Assembly: GCF_042652185.1 (NCBI RefSeq)
Contig: NZ_JBHSIX010000009.1
Length of the DNA: 64,000 nucleotides
Strand: one strand, 5' to 3'
Source: Actinacidiphila fildesensis
GTDB lineage: Bacteria > Actinomycetota > Actinomycetes > Streptomycetales > Streptomycetaceae
Positions 33,686 through 43,142 of this stretch are shown here, one piece after another; within the stretch, counting starts at the first letter, position 1; every line of letters starts with the position of its first letter. Under the pieces are notes generated by a model. That model was not told the DNA's origin. It saw nothing but the letters and a program-made list of their open reading frames with translations, and searched no databases. The translations under genes were made by a program, and so were the position numbers.

Positions 33686-34735
33686 CTACAGGGCGCCCGC
33701 CGGGGTGCCCATGCCCACTGCCACGGCCAGCCGGCCGAAGGAGTCGAGCAGTTCCGCGCGGTCGAAGGTACTGGTGGTCAGCAGGATCTCGTCGGCGCCG
33801 GTGCGGCCCACGAGAGCGCCGAGCGCCGCGGCCACCTCGTCCCCGGTCCCGTGGAGCTGGCCCTCCAGCGCCGCGTCGAAGTACGAGCGCTCACGCGCTG
33901 ACATGTCCAGCGCCTCCACCTCCGCCGTCGGCAGGAGCGGCGGGAAGGCCCCATGAGTGCGGGAGTACGCGCTCGACCAGGCCTCGGACAGCAGCAGCCG
34001 GCGCGCGGCCGCCGGTGTCGCGGCGGCCGCGGCGCCGGCGGACACCACGACGTACGGCTCCGCCGACCAGGCGGAGGCACGGAAACCGTCCCGGTACCGC
34101 TCGATGGCGCGCAGCATCGGGTCCTCGCCGCGGACGGCGCCGATCACCAGCGGCAGCCCCAGCGCCGCCGCGTGATCGGCCCCGGAGCCGGTGGCCAGCA
34201 CGAACGCGGGCGGCCGCAGGCCCTCGGCGGGCCAGGCGTGCACCTCGGGGTGCACCCGCTGCTCGCCGGTGAACCAGCCGAGCAGCTCCGTCAGCTGCGC
34301 GCCGAAGTCCTCGGCGGCCTCCTTGTCGCGGCCCAGCGCCCGCCGGATGCCGTCGGTGAACCCGACCGACCGGCCCAGGCCCATGTCGACGCGCCCGGGG
34401 AAGAGCGCCTCCAGGACGCCGAACTGCTCCGCCACCACCAGCGGCCGGTGATTGGGCAGCATCACGCCGCCCGTACCGACCCGGATCCGCGAGGTGGCGG
34501 CCGCGACGGCCGCCGCCAGCACGGTCGGTGCCGAACCGGCCACTCCGGGCACACTGTGGTGCTCCGAGACCCAGAACCGGTGGTAACCGAGCGTCTCGGC
34601 CTGCCGGGCGAAGCGGACGGTGTCCCGCAGCGCCTGGGAGTGGCTCTGTCCCTGGCGGGTGCGCGACCGGTCCAGGATGGACAACGGGGTGTCTCGGAGT
34701 GCTGATGTCACCTTCGGTTCAACGCCGTGGATCAC
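33686..34735 (-). CDS. LLM-class flavin-dependent oxidoreductase
   Basis: A 349-aa luciferase-like monooxygenase. The N-terminus TPLSILDRSRTRQG and the motifs ETLGYHRFWVSEHHSVPG, RIRVGTGGVMLPNHRPLVVAEQFG are typical of the MsnO8-like clade that uses reduced FMN. The substrate is unknown. The start at 34735 is GTG; another GTG eight codons later gives the more usual length and is a real alternative. It faces the aldehyde dehydrogenase gene divergently, and an aldehyde-producing monooxygenase beside an aldehyde dehydrogenase is suggestive but unproven. Confidence 0.88.
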   Translation of the reverse strand: MIHGVEPKVTSALRDTPLSILDRSRTRQGQSHSQALRDTVRFARQAETLGYHRFWVSEHHSVPGVAGSAPTVLAAAVAAATSRIRVGTGGVMLPNHRPLVVAEQFGVLEALFPGRVDMGLGRSVGFTDGIRRALGRDKEAAEDFGAQLTELLGWFTGEQRVHPEVHAWPAEGLRPPAFVLATGSGADHAAALGLPLVIGAVRGEDPMLRAIERYRDGFRASAWSAEPYVVVSAGAAAAATPAAARRLLLSEAWSSAYSRTHGAFPPLLPTAEVEALDMSARERSYFDAALEGQLHGTGDEVAAALGALVGRTGADEILLTTSTFDRAELLDSFGRLAVAVGMGTPAGAL

Positions 34736-34857
34736 TGAGGATTCCCGGCCCGGATCCGCCGTCCGGCCCCCGGTGGCGCGGCGCCGGTGCCGAATGCGGG
34801 TTCATACGCGAAAATGGGGCAAACGATCAGGACTGCCGAGCCCCAGGAGGCATTGCC

Positions 34858-36255
34858 GTGCCGATCGCGACCGTGAACCCGGCGACGGGCGAGACGCTCA
34901 GGACGTTCGAGGCCCTCGGGACCGCCGGGGTAGAGGAGAAGCTCGCCCTGGCCGAAGCCGCCTTCCGCCAGTACCGCACCACCTCCTTCGGCGAGCGCGC
35001 CGAGCTGATGCGCCGCGCGGCCGCGCTGCTGGAGGAGGAGGGCGAGGACATCGCCCGCACCATGACCACCGAGATGGGCAAGACGCTGGTCGCCGCCCGC
35101 GCGGAGGCCGCCAAGTGCGCCAAGGCCATGCGCTGGTACGCGGAGCGCGCCGAGGGCCTGCTGGCCGACGAGCACCCGGAACCGGCCGACGTCAAGGACT
35201 CCGGTGGCGCGCGCGCCTATGTGCGCTACCGCCCGCTGGGCGTGGTGCTGGCCGTCATGCCGTGGAACTTCCCGCTCTGGCAGGTGGTCCGGTTCGCCGC
35301 GCCGGCCCTGATGGCGGGCAACACCGGCCTGCTCAAGCACGCCTCCAACGTTCCGCAGACCGCGCTGTACCTGGGCGACCTGTTCCACCGCGCGGGATTC
35401 CCCGAGGGGTGCTTCCAGACACTGCTGATCGGATCCGGCGCCGTCGAGGGGATCCTGCGCGACCCGCGGATCGTGGCGGCGACCCTGACCGGCAGCGAGC
35501 CGGCCGGCCGCGCGGTGGCCGCGACCGCCGGTGACGTCGTCAAGCACACGGTCCTGGAACTCGGCGGCAGCGACCCGTTCGTGGTCATGCCGTCCGCCGA
35601 CACCGCGCGGGCCGCGAAGACCGCGGTCACCGCCCGGGTGCAGAACAACGGGCAGTCCTGCATCGCGGCCAAGCGCTTCATCGTGCACGCCGACGTGTAC
35701 GACGAGTTCGCCGCGCTCTTCACCGAGACGATGGCCGCGCTGCGGATCGGCGACCCGATGGACGAGTCCACCGATGTCGGGCCGCTCGCCACCGAACAGG
35801 GCCGGGCCGACCTGGAGGAACTCGTCACCGACGCCGAGAAGCTCGGCGCGACGGCGCTCTGCGGCGGGCAGCGTCCCGCGTCACAGGCGGCGGGCTGGTT
35901 CTACGAGCCGACGGTGCTCGCGGGGATCACCGAGCGGATGCGCATCCATCACGAGGAGGCGTTCGGCCCGGTGGCCACCCTCTACAAGGCCGCGGACCTC
36001 GACGAGGCGGTGCGGCTGGCCAACGACACGCCCTTCGGGCTCAGCTCCAACGTCTGGACCCGGGACGAAGCCGAACAGGAGCGCTTCGTACGGGACCTGG
36101 AGGCGGGCGGCGTCTTCTTCAACGGGATGACCGCCTCCCACCCGGCCATGCCGTTCGGCGGGGTGAAGCGCTCCGGCTACGGACGCGAGCTGTCCGGGCA
36201 CGGCATCCGCGAGTTCTGCAACATCACCACGGTGTGGCACAGCGCGGCCTCCTGA
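34858..36255 (+). CDS. NAD(P)-dependent aldehyde dehydrogenase (succinate-semialdehyde type)
   Basis: A 465-aa aldehyde dehydrogenase closest in pattern to the short succinate-semialdehyde dehydrogenases. Catalytic Glu234 in VLELGGSDP and Cys268 in NNGQSCIAAKR are 34 residues apart, as in the family; VMPWNFPLWQ near 138 and LTGSEPAGR near 212 are the cofactor motifs. The GTG at 34858 has a perfect AGGAGG site; a longer upstream frame reads into the divergent promoter region. It oxidises an aldehyde to the acid; 4-aminobutyrate breakdown is one possible role. A hairpin terminator follows. Confidence 0.93.
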   Translation: MPIATVNPATGETLRTFEALGTAGVEEKLALAEAAFRQYRTTSFGERAELMRRAAALLEEEGEDIARTMTTEMGKTLVAARAEAAKCAKAMRWYAERAEGLLADEHPEPADVKDSGGARAYVRYRPLGVVLAVMPWNFPLWQVVRFAAPALMAGNTGLLKHASNVPQTALYLGDLFHRAGFPEGCFQTLLIGSGAVEGILRDPRIVAATLTGSEPAGRAVAATAGDVVKHTVLELGGSDPFVVMPSADTARAAKTAVTARVQNNGQSCIAAKRFIVHADVYDEFAALFTETMAALRIGDPMDESTDVGPLATEQGRADLEELVTDAEKLGATALCGGQRPASQAAGWFYEPTVLAGITERMRIHHEEAFGPVATLYKAADLDEAVRLANDTPFGLSSNVWTRDEAEQERFVRDLEAGGVFFNGMTASHPAMPFGGVKRSGYGRELSGHGIREFCNITTVWHSAAS

Positions 36256-36272
36256 CGCCTGCCGGTTCGTCC

Positions 36273-36307
36273 GTGACCCCCGGTGCCCCTGTGGCGCCGG
36301 GGGTCAC
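36273..36307. terminator. Hairpin terminator after aldehyde dehydrogenase
   Basis: Perfect 11-bp inverted repeat GTGACCCCCGG / CCGGGGGTCAC with a 13-base loop, 17 bases past the stop. Confidence 0.85.
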
Positions 36308-36433
36308 TGCTGAGCGGGTGCGGACATGACACCTGGGGCGGTGTCGGGACGCGGGAGGGGCGGGTGTAGGGTCCGCGTCTCGCACACGCGCGGTTGAACG
36401 GGGCTGCCGCCAAGGGAAGTTCATGGAGGATTC

Positions 36434-37048
36434 ATGCAGATAGAGCACCACGGCCGGGTTCGTACCGGTGCGATAGCCGCCGTCAGTTTCGCGGCACTCG
36501 TCGGAACGGGCGTTCTCGCCACTCCGGCATCGGCGCACACGCCGGTCTGGTCGGTCACCTGCGACAAGGTCACCGTCGACCTCACGCAGTACAACAGCAA
36601 GGTCGAGAACACCGTCACGATCACCGTGGACGGCAAGGACCTGCTGGCGAAGACCAGCTTCAAGAGCTCCTTCCACAAGACGCTGGACCTGGCGAAGCAC
36701 GGTCAGGACGTGTCCGTGCACCTCGTCGTCAAGGCGGGCGACACGTCGGACAAGCACAACTTCGACAAGGACGAGACCAAGACGGTCGCTCCCTGCAAGG
36801 GTGACGAGTCCACCCCGCCCAAGACTCCGCCCACCACGGCGCCGTCCACGAAGCCGTCCACCCCGCCGGCCACGCCGACGTCGAGCGCGCCCGTCGTCAA
36901 GCCGAGCCAGTCCACCCCGCCGACCAACCTGGCGGAGACCGGTGGTTCCAGCTCCACGCCGATCATGGGCGGCATCGCCGCGGCCGTCGTGGCCGCCGGT
37001 GCGGGCCTGCTCTTCATGAACCGCAAGCGCCGCTCCTCGCACAGCTGA
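36434..37048 (+). CDS. LAETG-anchored secreted surface protein
   Basis: A 204-aa sortase substrate. It has a signal peptide (cleavage near PASA, residue 34), a small extracellular domain with two cysteines (VTCDKV and VAPCKG) probably disulphide-linked, a Pro/Thr/Ser stalk (about 130-170), the sorting motif LAETG near 173, a hydrophobic helix and a basic tail NRKRR. LAxTG motifs are used by class E sortases of streptomycetes, as for chaplins. The domain itself I do not recognise by name. The ATG has GGAGGATTC upstream. A long hairpin with a T-run ends the transcript. Confidence 0.88.
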   Translation: MQIEHHGRVRTGAIAAVSFAALVGTGVLATPASAHTPVWSVTCDKVTVDLTQYNSKVENTVTITVDGKDLLAKTSFKSSFHKTLDLAKHGQDVSVHLVVKAGDTSDKHNFDKDETKTVAPCKGDESTPPKTPPTTAPSTKPSTPPATPTSSAPVVKPSQSTPPTNLAETGGSSSTPIMGGIAAAVVAAGAGLLFMNRKRRSSHS

Positions 37049-37092
37049 TCCACCAGTTCCCACCCGCAGGCGGAATCCCCGTAGCGCGTCGG

Positions 37093-37134
37093 AGGGCCCG
37101 TACTCCTGGACTGTCCAGGGGTGCGGGCCCTTTT
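37093..37134. terminator. Hairpin terminator with T-run
   Basis: An 18-bp RNA stem from AGGGCCCGTACTCCTGGA and its partner (two G-U wobbles), loop CTG, followed by TTTT on the forward strand. It ends the surface-protein transcript and may also stop the converging SnoaL-like gene. Confidence 0.88.
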
Positions 37135-37149
37135 CGTCGGACCTCTTCG

Positions 37150-37626
37150 TCAGCCGGCCGCCTGACGGGACGACTTCGGCTGCCGGGGCCCGCCCGGCGC
37201 GAAGTGCATGTACGACTTCTCCTGGAAGCGCTCAGCGATACGCCAGGCGCCGCCGACGCGGACGAAAGCATCGATGTACCACATACCGCAGTGCAGTACC
37301 CCGCCGTCCGCCGCGCCCTGGTCGCCGGGCAGGACCAGCGGGTTGTGGCACATGGTGCGGCCGGTCGCGGTGTCGCCGTCGAGCCGGATCGAGGCGTTGC
37401 CCAGGAGGTGCTGGTAGGCGGGGAACCGCCCCATCACGGAGCCGAGGAAGTCCTTGATCTCCGGGAGGGTGCCGCGTGGCCCGCCGGTCGCGGTGTAGTC
37501 GATGACGGCGCCCGCGGCGAACACCTCGTCGAGCAGGTCCCATTGCCGGGTGTCGACGGCGTGGCAGTAGTCGACCATCAGGTCCTGTATCTCCAGCCGG
37601 TCGGAGATTTCGGTGAGCGTCAGCAT
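37150..37626 (-). CDS. SnoaL-like/NTF2-fold protein
   Basis: A 158-aa NTF2-like (SnoaL_4) protein. EISDRLEIQDLMVDYCHAVD at the start, WDLLDEVFAAGAVIDYT and the late GGAWRIAERF are typical of the fold, which includes ketosteroid isomerases, polyketide cyclases and scytalone dehydratase-like enzymes. It may bind or isomerise a small hydrophobic molecule. The ATG at 37626 has CGGGAG upstream; longer frames read into the divergent promoter. It is divergent from the hydrolase-ABC fusion, with 187 bases between. Confidence 0.85.
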   Translation of the reverse strand: MLTLTEISDRLEIQDLMVDYCHAVDTRQWDLLDEVFAAGAVIDYTATGGPRGTLPEIKDFLGSVMGRFPAYQHLLGNASIRLDGDTATGRTMCHNPLVLPGDQGAADGGVLHCGMWYIDAFVRVGGAWRIAERFQEKSYMHFAPGGPRQPKSSRQAAG

Positions 37627-37801
37627 GCGGCTCCCGGTACTTCGCGGCCCCCGAGGGGCCGTTGGGCGGTCGGAACCGCCATGGATCGCACGGGCCGTTC
37701 GAGAAGTCAAGGGAGGCGGCCGTCCGGGGCCCACTGCCGCGGTGTCTGTGAATACGCGGGGAATCCCACGGCCGGTTCGAGGCCGGCCGTGGTGGCGACC
37801 G

Positions 37802-37807
37802 TAGGAT
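37802..37807 (+). promoter_or_regulatory. Probable -10 element of a leaderless transcript
   Basis: TAGGAT lies exactly six bases before the ATG at 37814, the spacing of a -10 element whose start point is the ATG itself. No ribosome site precedes the ATG, so the fusion gene is probably translated from a leaderless message. No good -35 is visible. Confidence 0.5.
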
Positions 37808-37813
37808 CGGACC

Positions 37814-40453
37814 ATGGATCTTCGACTGCCGCGGCGCAAGCGGTTGCTCACCGGCGCGGTGGCGCTCGCCCTGCTCGGTGGCGCCGGAACGTGGGCGGTG
37901 GCGTCGTCGGCCGCCTCGTCCGGCACCGCCGTGCACCAGGAGGACGCGATGCTCCCCGGGCAGGGGGAGCGGCTCGACACGTCGTTCTTCACCTCCGGCG
38001 GGACGCAGCGCCGCCCCGCCGTGCTGCTCGGACACGGCTTCGGCGGCAGCAAGGACGACATGCGCGACCAGGCCGAGGACCTGGCCCGCCGGGGCTACGC
38101 CGTGCTCACCTGGTCCGCCCGCGGCTTCGGGAAGTCCACCGGCACCATCGGCCTCAACGCGCCGGACGGTGAGGTCGCCGATGTGAGCCGGCTCGTCGAC
38201 TGGCTCGCCAAGCGGCCCGAGGTACGGCTCGACGCGGCGGGCGACCCCCGGGTCGGGGTCGCCGGGGCGTCCTACGGCGGGGCGATCTCGCTGCTCGCCG
38301 CGGGGTACGACCGGCGGATCGACGCCATCGCCCCGCAGATCACCTACTGGAACCTCGCCGACTCGCTCTTCCCCGGGGACGTCTACAAGAAGCTCTGGGC
38401 CGGGATCTTCTTCTCCAGCGGCGCACGGGCCGGCGATCCGGCGTGCGGACGCTTCGCGCCGGCCGTCTGCGCGATGTACCAGCGGGTCGCCGTCGCCGGG
38501 AAGCCCGACGCGGACGCCCGCGCCATGCTGGACAAGCTCAGCCCGTCCGCCGTCGCGGACCGCATCAAGGTGCCGACCCTGATCGTGCAGGGCCAGAGCG
38601 ACTCGCTCTTCCCGCTCGGCCAGGCCGACGCCATGGCGAAGGCGATCACCGCGAACGGCGCGCCCGTCGACGTCGACTGGATCTCCGGCGGCCACGACGG
38701 CGGCGACCTGGAGACCGCCCGGGTGGACGGCCGGGTCGCCGCCTGGTTCGACCGCTACCTCAAGGGCGACACCTCGGCCGGCACCGGACCGGCCTTCCGG
38801 GTGACCCGCACCGGCGGGGTGAACTCCACCGACGGCCGCGCCGTGTTGCGCGGCGCGACCGCGGACCGCTACCCGGGCCTGGCCGGCACCTCGTCCCGTA
38901 CGGTCCCGCTCACCGGCGGCGAGCAGACCATCGCCAACCCCGCGGGCGGCAGCCCGCCCGCGATCTCCTCGCTCCCGGGCATCGGCGGCCTCTCCCAGCT
39001 GGCCGGCCTCGGCGCCGGCATCTCGCTGGACTTCCCCGGCCAGTCGGCGCACTTCGACTCGGCCCCGCTCGCCTCCGGGATCCGCGTCACCGGCTCGCCC
39101 ACCGTCACCGTGCGCGTCAGGACCGCGGCGGACGACGCGGTCCTCTTCGCGAAGCTCTACGACGTCTCCGCGGACGGCCGCCAGTCGCTGCCCGCGCAAC
39201 TCGTCACCCCGGTACGCGTCGGCGGTTCGGCCGGCGGCAGCAGCGTGGAGCTGCGGCTGCCCGCTGTCGACCACCAGTTCGCGGCCGGCCACCGGCTGCG
39301 CCTCGTCCTGGCCAGTACCGACCTCGCCTACGCCTCACCGGCCCCGGCCGCCACGTACACGGTCTCGCTCACCGCTCCCGCGCTGACGCTGCCGACCGCC
39401 CCCGGGGTCGCCACCGCGGCCGCCGGGCTGCCGTGGTGGACCTGGGGCATGCCGCTCGGCGCGGCCGTCGTCGCCGCGCTGCTGCTCCTCACCGGCCGCC
39501 GCCGGGTGCGGACCCCGGCCCCCGACCCGGCGCTGTCCGGGGTACCGCTGCAGATCACCGACCTGAGCAAGAAGTACGCCAAGTCCGCCGACCGCTACGC
39601 CGTCCGCGATCTGACGTTCCGTGTCGAACGCGGCCAGGTGCTCGGACTCCTCGGCCCCAACGGCGCCGGAAAGACCACCACACTGCGGATGCTGATGGGG
39701 CTGATCCGTCCCGACGGCGGCGAGATCCGGGTCTTCGGCGAGGCCATCAGGCCCGGTGCGCCGGTGCTGTCCCGGGTCGGCTCGTTCGTCGAGGGCGCGG
39801 GCTTCCTGCCGCACCTGTCGGGGCGCGCCAACCTCGACCTGTACTGGCAGGCCACCGGCCGGCCCGCGCAGGACGCGCACTTCGAGGAGGCGCTGGAGAT
39901 CGCCGGCCTCGGCGACGCGCTGCGCCGGGCGGTCCGCACCTACTCGCAGGGCATGCGGCAGCGGCTCGCCATCGCGCAGGCGATGCTCGGCATGCCGGAC
40001 CTGCTGATCCTGGACGAGCCGACCAACGGCCTCGACCCGCCGCAGATCCGCGAGATGCGCGAGGTGCTCATCCGGTACGCGGCCGAGGGCCGCACCGTGA
40101 TCGTCTCCAGCCATCTGCTCGCCGAGGTCGAGCAGAGCTGCACCCACCTCGTCGTGATGGACCGCGGACGGCTGATCACCGCGGGCCCGGTCGGGCAGAT
40201 CACCGGCTCCGCCGACACCCTGCTCGTCGGGGTCGAGGGCGAACTGCCCGAAGGGGTCCTGGAGAAGGTCGCCGAGCTGCCGGGGCTGTCCGGCGCGGTG
40301 CGCGGCGACGACGGCCTGCTCATCGCCCTCGACGGGATGACCGTCCCGCAACTCCTCGTCGAACTCGTCCGGCTGGACGTCCCGGTCACGCGGGTCGGAC
40401 CGCAGCGCCGCCTGGAGGACGCCTTCCTCACCCTCATCGGAGGCAACGCATGA
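37814..40453 (+). CDS. S15-type serine hydrolase fused to an ABC transporter ATPase
   Basis: An 879-aa single polypeptide. A membrane helix (about 12-32) leads to an alpha/beta hydrolase domain of the CocE/PepX (S15) group: LLGHGFGGSKDD near 75, nucleophile Ser153 in GASYGG, acid in VQGQSDSLFP near 262 and His in SGGHDGGD near 297, followed by the S15 C-terminal beta domain (to about 525). A second helix (about 540-560) connects to a full ABC ATPase: Walker A GPNGAGKTTT near 614, signature YSQGMRQRL near 709, Walker B LLILDEPTNGLDP. The topology puts the hydrolase outside and the ATPase inside. The permease gene overlaps by ATGA. This fusion occurs elsewhere in actinobacteria, as far as I recall, with unknown function. 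Confidence 0.92.
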   Translation: MDLRLPRRKRLLTGAVALALLGGAGTWAVASSAASSGTAVHQEDAMLPGQGERLDTSFFTSGGTQRRPAVLLGHGFGGSKDDMRDQAEDLARRGYAVLTWSARGFGKSTGTIGLNAPDGEVADVSRLVDWLAKRPEVRLDAAGDPRVGVAGASYGGAISLLAAGYDRRIDAIAPQITYWNLADSLFPGDVYKKLWAGIFFSSGARAGDPACGRFAPAVCAMYQRVAVAGKPDADARAMLDKLSPSAVADRIKVPTLIVQGQSDSLFPLGQADAMAKAITANGAPVDVDWISGGHDGGDLETARVDGRVAAWFDRYLKGDTSAGTGPAFRVTRTGGVNSTDGRAVLRGATADRYPGLAGTSSRTVPLTGGEQTIANPAGGSPPAISSLPGIGGLSQLAGLGAGISLDFPGQSAHFDSAPLASGIRVTGSPTVTVRVRTAADDAVLFAKLYDVSADGRQSLPAQLVTPVRVGGSAGGSSVELRLPAVDHQFAAGHRLRLVLASTDLAYASPAPAATYTVSLTAPALTLPTAPGVATAAAGLPWWTWGMPLGAAVVAALLLLTGRRRVRTPAPDPALSGVPLQITDLSKKYAKSADRYAVRDLTFRVERGQVLGLLGPNGAGKTTTLRMLMGLIRPDGGEIRVFGEAIRPGAPVLSRVGSFVEGAGFLPHLSGRANLDLYWQATGRPAQDAHFEEALEIAGLGDALRRAVRTYSQGMRQRLAIAQAMLGMPDLLILDEPTNGLDPPQIREMREVLIRYAAEGRTVIVSSHLLAEVEQSCTHLVVMDRGRLITAGPVGQITGSADTLLVGVEGELPEGVLEKVAELPGLSGAVRGDDGLLIALDGMTVPQLLVELVRLDVPVTRVGPQRRLEDAFLTLIGGNA

Positions 40454-41343
40454 GCGCCACCGCCCCGGCACCTTCCCCGGCCTCCGCTCCCGCCACCTCC
40501 ACGGCCCCCGGCTACCACCCGCGGCGCACCCTGCCGCTGCGGGTGGAGGCGATGCGGCAGTTGCGGCGGCGGCGCACCCTCGTGGTCGGCGCGGTGCTCG
40601 CCGCACTGCCCTTCATCCTCATCGCGGCCTTCGCCATCGGCGGCCAGCCCGACGGCAGCGACAGCCGCAACGGGCCCTCCCTCATCGACACCGCGACCGC
40701 CTCCGGCGCCAACTTCGCCGCCACCTGCCTGTTCGTCTCTGCGGGCTTCCTGCTGGTGGTGCCGGTGGCGCTGTTCTGCGGCGACACCATCGCCTCGGAG
40801 GCCAGCTGGTCCTCGCTGCGCTATCTGCTGGCCGCGCCGGTGCCCCGGATGCGGCTGCTCACCAGCAAGTTCCTGGTGGCGCTCGGCTTCAGCGCGGCGG
40901 CGATGCTCCTGCTGCCCGTCGTCGCCCTCGCGGCCGGCACCGTCGCCTACGGCTGGGGCGATCTGCAGATTCCCACCGGCGGATCCCTGCCCTCCGCCAC
41001 GGCGCTGCCGCGGCTGGGCATCGTCATCACGTTCATCTTCGTCAGCCAGCTGGTCACCGCGGCGCTCGCCTTCTGGCTCTCGACGATCACCGACGCCCCG
41101 CTCGGCGCCGTCGGCGGAGCCGTCGGGCTCACCATCGTCGGCAACGTCCTGGACGCCGTCACCGCGCTCGGCTCCTGGCGCGATCTGCTCCCCGCCCACT
41201 GGCAGTACTCCTGGGCCGACGCCCTCCAGCCGCACCTCGAATGGTCCGGCATGATCCAGGGCGCCGCGGTCTCCGTCTCCTACGCCCTGGTGCTGACCGC
41301 CCTCGCCTTCCGCGGATTCCGGACGAAGGACGTCGTGTCCTGA
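40450..41343 (+). CDS. ABC transporter permease (ABC-2 type)
   Basis: A 297-aa membrane protein. After a Pro/Ala/Thr N-tail come about six hydrophobic segments (near 47-65, 95-118, 140-165, 185-210, 218-240, 270-290). RRTLVVGAVLAALPFILI and ASWSSLRYLLAAPVPRMRLLTSKF are typical of ABC-2 permeases of the NatB/YhaP sort. Its ATG overlaps the stop of the hydrolase-ABC fusion (ATGA), so the two surely form one transporter. Substrate unknown; the extracellular hydrolase may process what is exported. Confidence 0.9.
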   Translation: MSATAPAPSPASAPATSTAPGYHPRRTLPLRVEAMRQLRRRRTLVVGAVLAALPFILIAAFAIGGQPDGSDSRNGPSLIDTATASGANFAATCLFVSAGFLLVVPVALFCGDTIASEASWSSLRYLLAAPVPRMRLLTSKFLVALGFSAAAMLLLPVVALAAGTVAYGWGDLQIPTGGSLPSATALPRLGIVITFIFVSQLVTAALAFWLSTITDAPLGAVGGAVGLTIVGNVLDAVTALGSWRDLLPAHWQYSWADALQPHLEWSGMIQGAAVSVSYALVLTALAFRGFRTKDVVS

Positions 41344-41472
41344 GCGGCAGGGCCCCGGCGGGCGGTGCCGTTCGTCCAGTGCTGGGCGGGAGTTCACCGG
41401 AACGTGGGGCCGCGTTGGGCCGGACCGCAGAGCCTTGGGGCGCTTGACGTACTGGCGTTCTGGGGAGGTCCG

Positions 41473-42813
41473 ATGGCTCTGCGTTCTCTGCGTCGTCCGG
41501 TGGCGGTGGTGATCCCGGTCGCCGCGCTCGCCGCCCTCGGGCTGCCCGGCCAGGCCGACGGCGCGCCCGCCGCGCACCGTCCGGCCGCGCGGGTCACCGG
41601 CACCGCCACCCTGCCCGCCATCCCGCTGGGGACGTTCAGCAACCGCCTGCTGCCCGGCACGGTCGGGGACGACCGCGGGGTGAAGCTCGGCGGCATCGGC
41701 AGTGACATCTTCCCGGCGGGACGTCCTGGTGAGTACTGGACCGTCACCGACCGGGGACCCAACGGCCAGATCAAGGTCGGCAAGGACAAGCGGCGTACGT
41801 TCCCCGTGCCGGGGTTCGACCCGGCGATCGTCAAGGTGAAGGTCGTCGGCGACACCCTCAAGGTACTGACGTCGATCCCCGTCACGACCTCGCACGGCGC
41901 GCCCGTCACCGGGCTGTCGGACCAGGCGTCGCGGGACGAGGCGCCCTTCACCTACGACGCGTCGACCCCGCTGGCGTACAACCCGAACGGGCTCGATACC
42001 GAGGGCATCGTCCGGGCGGACGACGGCACCTTCTGGCTCGTCGACGAGTACGGCCCCTCGCTGGTCCACGTCTCGGCGAAGGGCCGGGTGCTGGTCCGCT
42101 ACGTGCCCAAGGGGCTCGGGCTGACCGGTGCCGACTACCCGGTCGTCGAGTCGCTTCCGGCGATCCTGCTCCAGCGCAAGGACAACCGCGGCTTCGAAGG
42201 GCTCACCCTGCTGCCCGGCGGCGACCTGGTGATGGCCGTGCAGAGCCCGCTGTCCAACCCGGACAAGACCGCGGGCGAGACCTCGCTGACCACCCGCCTG
42301 CTGCGCTTCTCACCGCGCCACCGGGCGGTCACCGCCGAGTACGTCTACCGCTTCGACCCGGTGAACGTCGTCGACCCGAGCGAGACCGACCCCGCCGAGC
42401 TGAAGATCTCCTCGGTCGTCGCCGTCGGCCGGGACCGGCTGCTCGTCGAGGAGCGCACCGACAAGGCGGCCCGGCTGCAGCTGGTCACGCTGCGCGGCCG
42501 GGACAACGTCCTCGGCCGGTCCTGGGACGACCCCGCGACCGCGCCCTCGCTGGAGCAGCTCGCCGACCCGGCCGCGGCCGGGGTGCCGGTCCTGGCCAAG
42601 AAGCTCGTCGTGGACCTGAACACGGTCCCGGGCGTGCCGCAGAAGATCGAGGGAGTCGCCGTCGTCGACCGCTCCACGCTCGTCCTGATCAACGACAACG
42701 ACTTCGGCATGACGGACGGCCCGGGAGCGTTCGACGCCGCCGGACGCCTGGTCGACAGCGGTGTGCGGACTACCCTGGTACGTGTACGGCTGGACCGGCC
42801 GCTGCCCTGGTGA
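41473..42813 (+). CDS. Secreted phytase-like/esterase-like beta-propeller protein
   Basis: A 446-aa secreted protein with a signal peptide (cleavage near ADGA, residue 31) and a phytase-like domain (PF13449 type): GTFSNRLLPGTVGDDRGVKLGGIGSDIF, YWTVTDRGPNG near 95, LDTEGIVRADDGTFWLVDEYGPSLVHV near 180 and DNRGFEGLTLLPGG near 240, then LINDNDFG near 415. These Asp/Glu-rich turns form the calcium and phosphate sites of the propeller. The ligand is likely a phosphorylated substrate but is unproven. The ATG at 41473 has GGGGAGG upstream. It follows the ABC unit on the same strand. Confidence 0.87.
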   Translation: MALRSLRRPVAVVIPVAALAALGLPGQADGAPAAHRPAARVTGTATLPAIPLGTFSNRLLPGTVGDDRGVKLGGIGSDIFPAGRPGEYWTVTDRGPNGQIKVGKDKRRTFPVPGFDPAIVKVKVVGDTLKVLTSIPVTTSHGAPVTGLSDQASRDEAPFTYDASTPLAYNPNGLDTEGIVRADDGTFWLVDEYGPSLVHVSAKGRVLVRYVPKGLGLTGADYPVVESLPAILLQRKDNRGFEGLTLLPGGDLVMAVQSPLSNPDKTAGETSLTTRLLRFSPRHRAVTAEYVYRFDPVNVVDPSETDPAELKISSVVAVGRDRLLVEERTDKAARLQLVTLRGRDNVLGRSWDDPATAPSLEQLADPAAAGVPVLAKKLVVDLNTVPGVPQKIEGVAVVDRSTLVLINDNDFGMTDGPGAFDAAGRLVDSGVRTTLVRVRLDRPLPW

Positions 42814-42893
42814 GCCGGATCCGGGAACCAGGACGGACCACTGGGCGTTCTTCCTGACAAGCGCGGCATGTGCCGCGGACGGAGGCGGGGAAG

Positions 42894-43079
42894 ATGTCCA
42901 ATCGTGCGAAGCTCGCCATCGGCGGAGTGGGCATAGGGATCGTCCTGCTGATTCTGGGCGTCCCCTTCTGGCTCGCACTGCTGGTGGTCATCGGTGTTCC
43001 GGTGGCCGCGTATCTGACGCTCGATCCCTCGCAGCGGCGTCGGCTCAAGAGGATCTCCCGCCGGGAAATAGGCCGCTGA
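42894..43079 (+). CDS. Small membrane protein with basic tail
   Basis: A 61-aa protein whose middle (about 7-42) is a long hydrophobic stretch, probably two short helices, ending DPSQRRRLKRISRREIGR. The ATG at 42894 has GGAGGCGGGGAAG upstream. The basic tail should lie in the cytoplasm. I do not recognise a family; the gene sits between the phytase-like and MOSC genes on the same strand. Confidence 0.62.
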   Translation: MSNRAKLAIGGVGIGIVLLILGVPFWLALLVVIGVPVAAYLTLDPSQRRRLKRISRREIGR

Positions 43080-43142
43080 CCTGCCCCTCGCCGAGAGTAG
43101 GGTGATCGTGGAATCATCCACCGGTCGAGGGGGCAACGGCTC

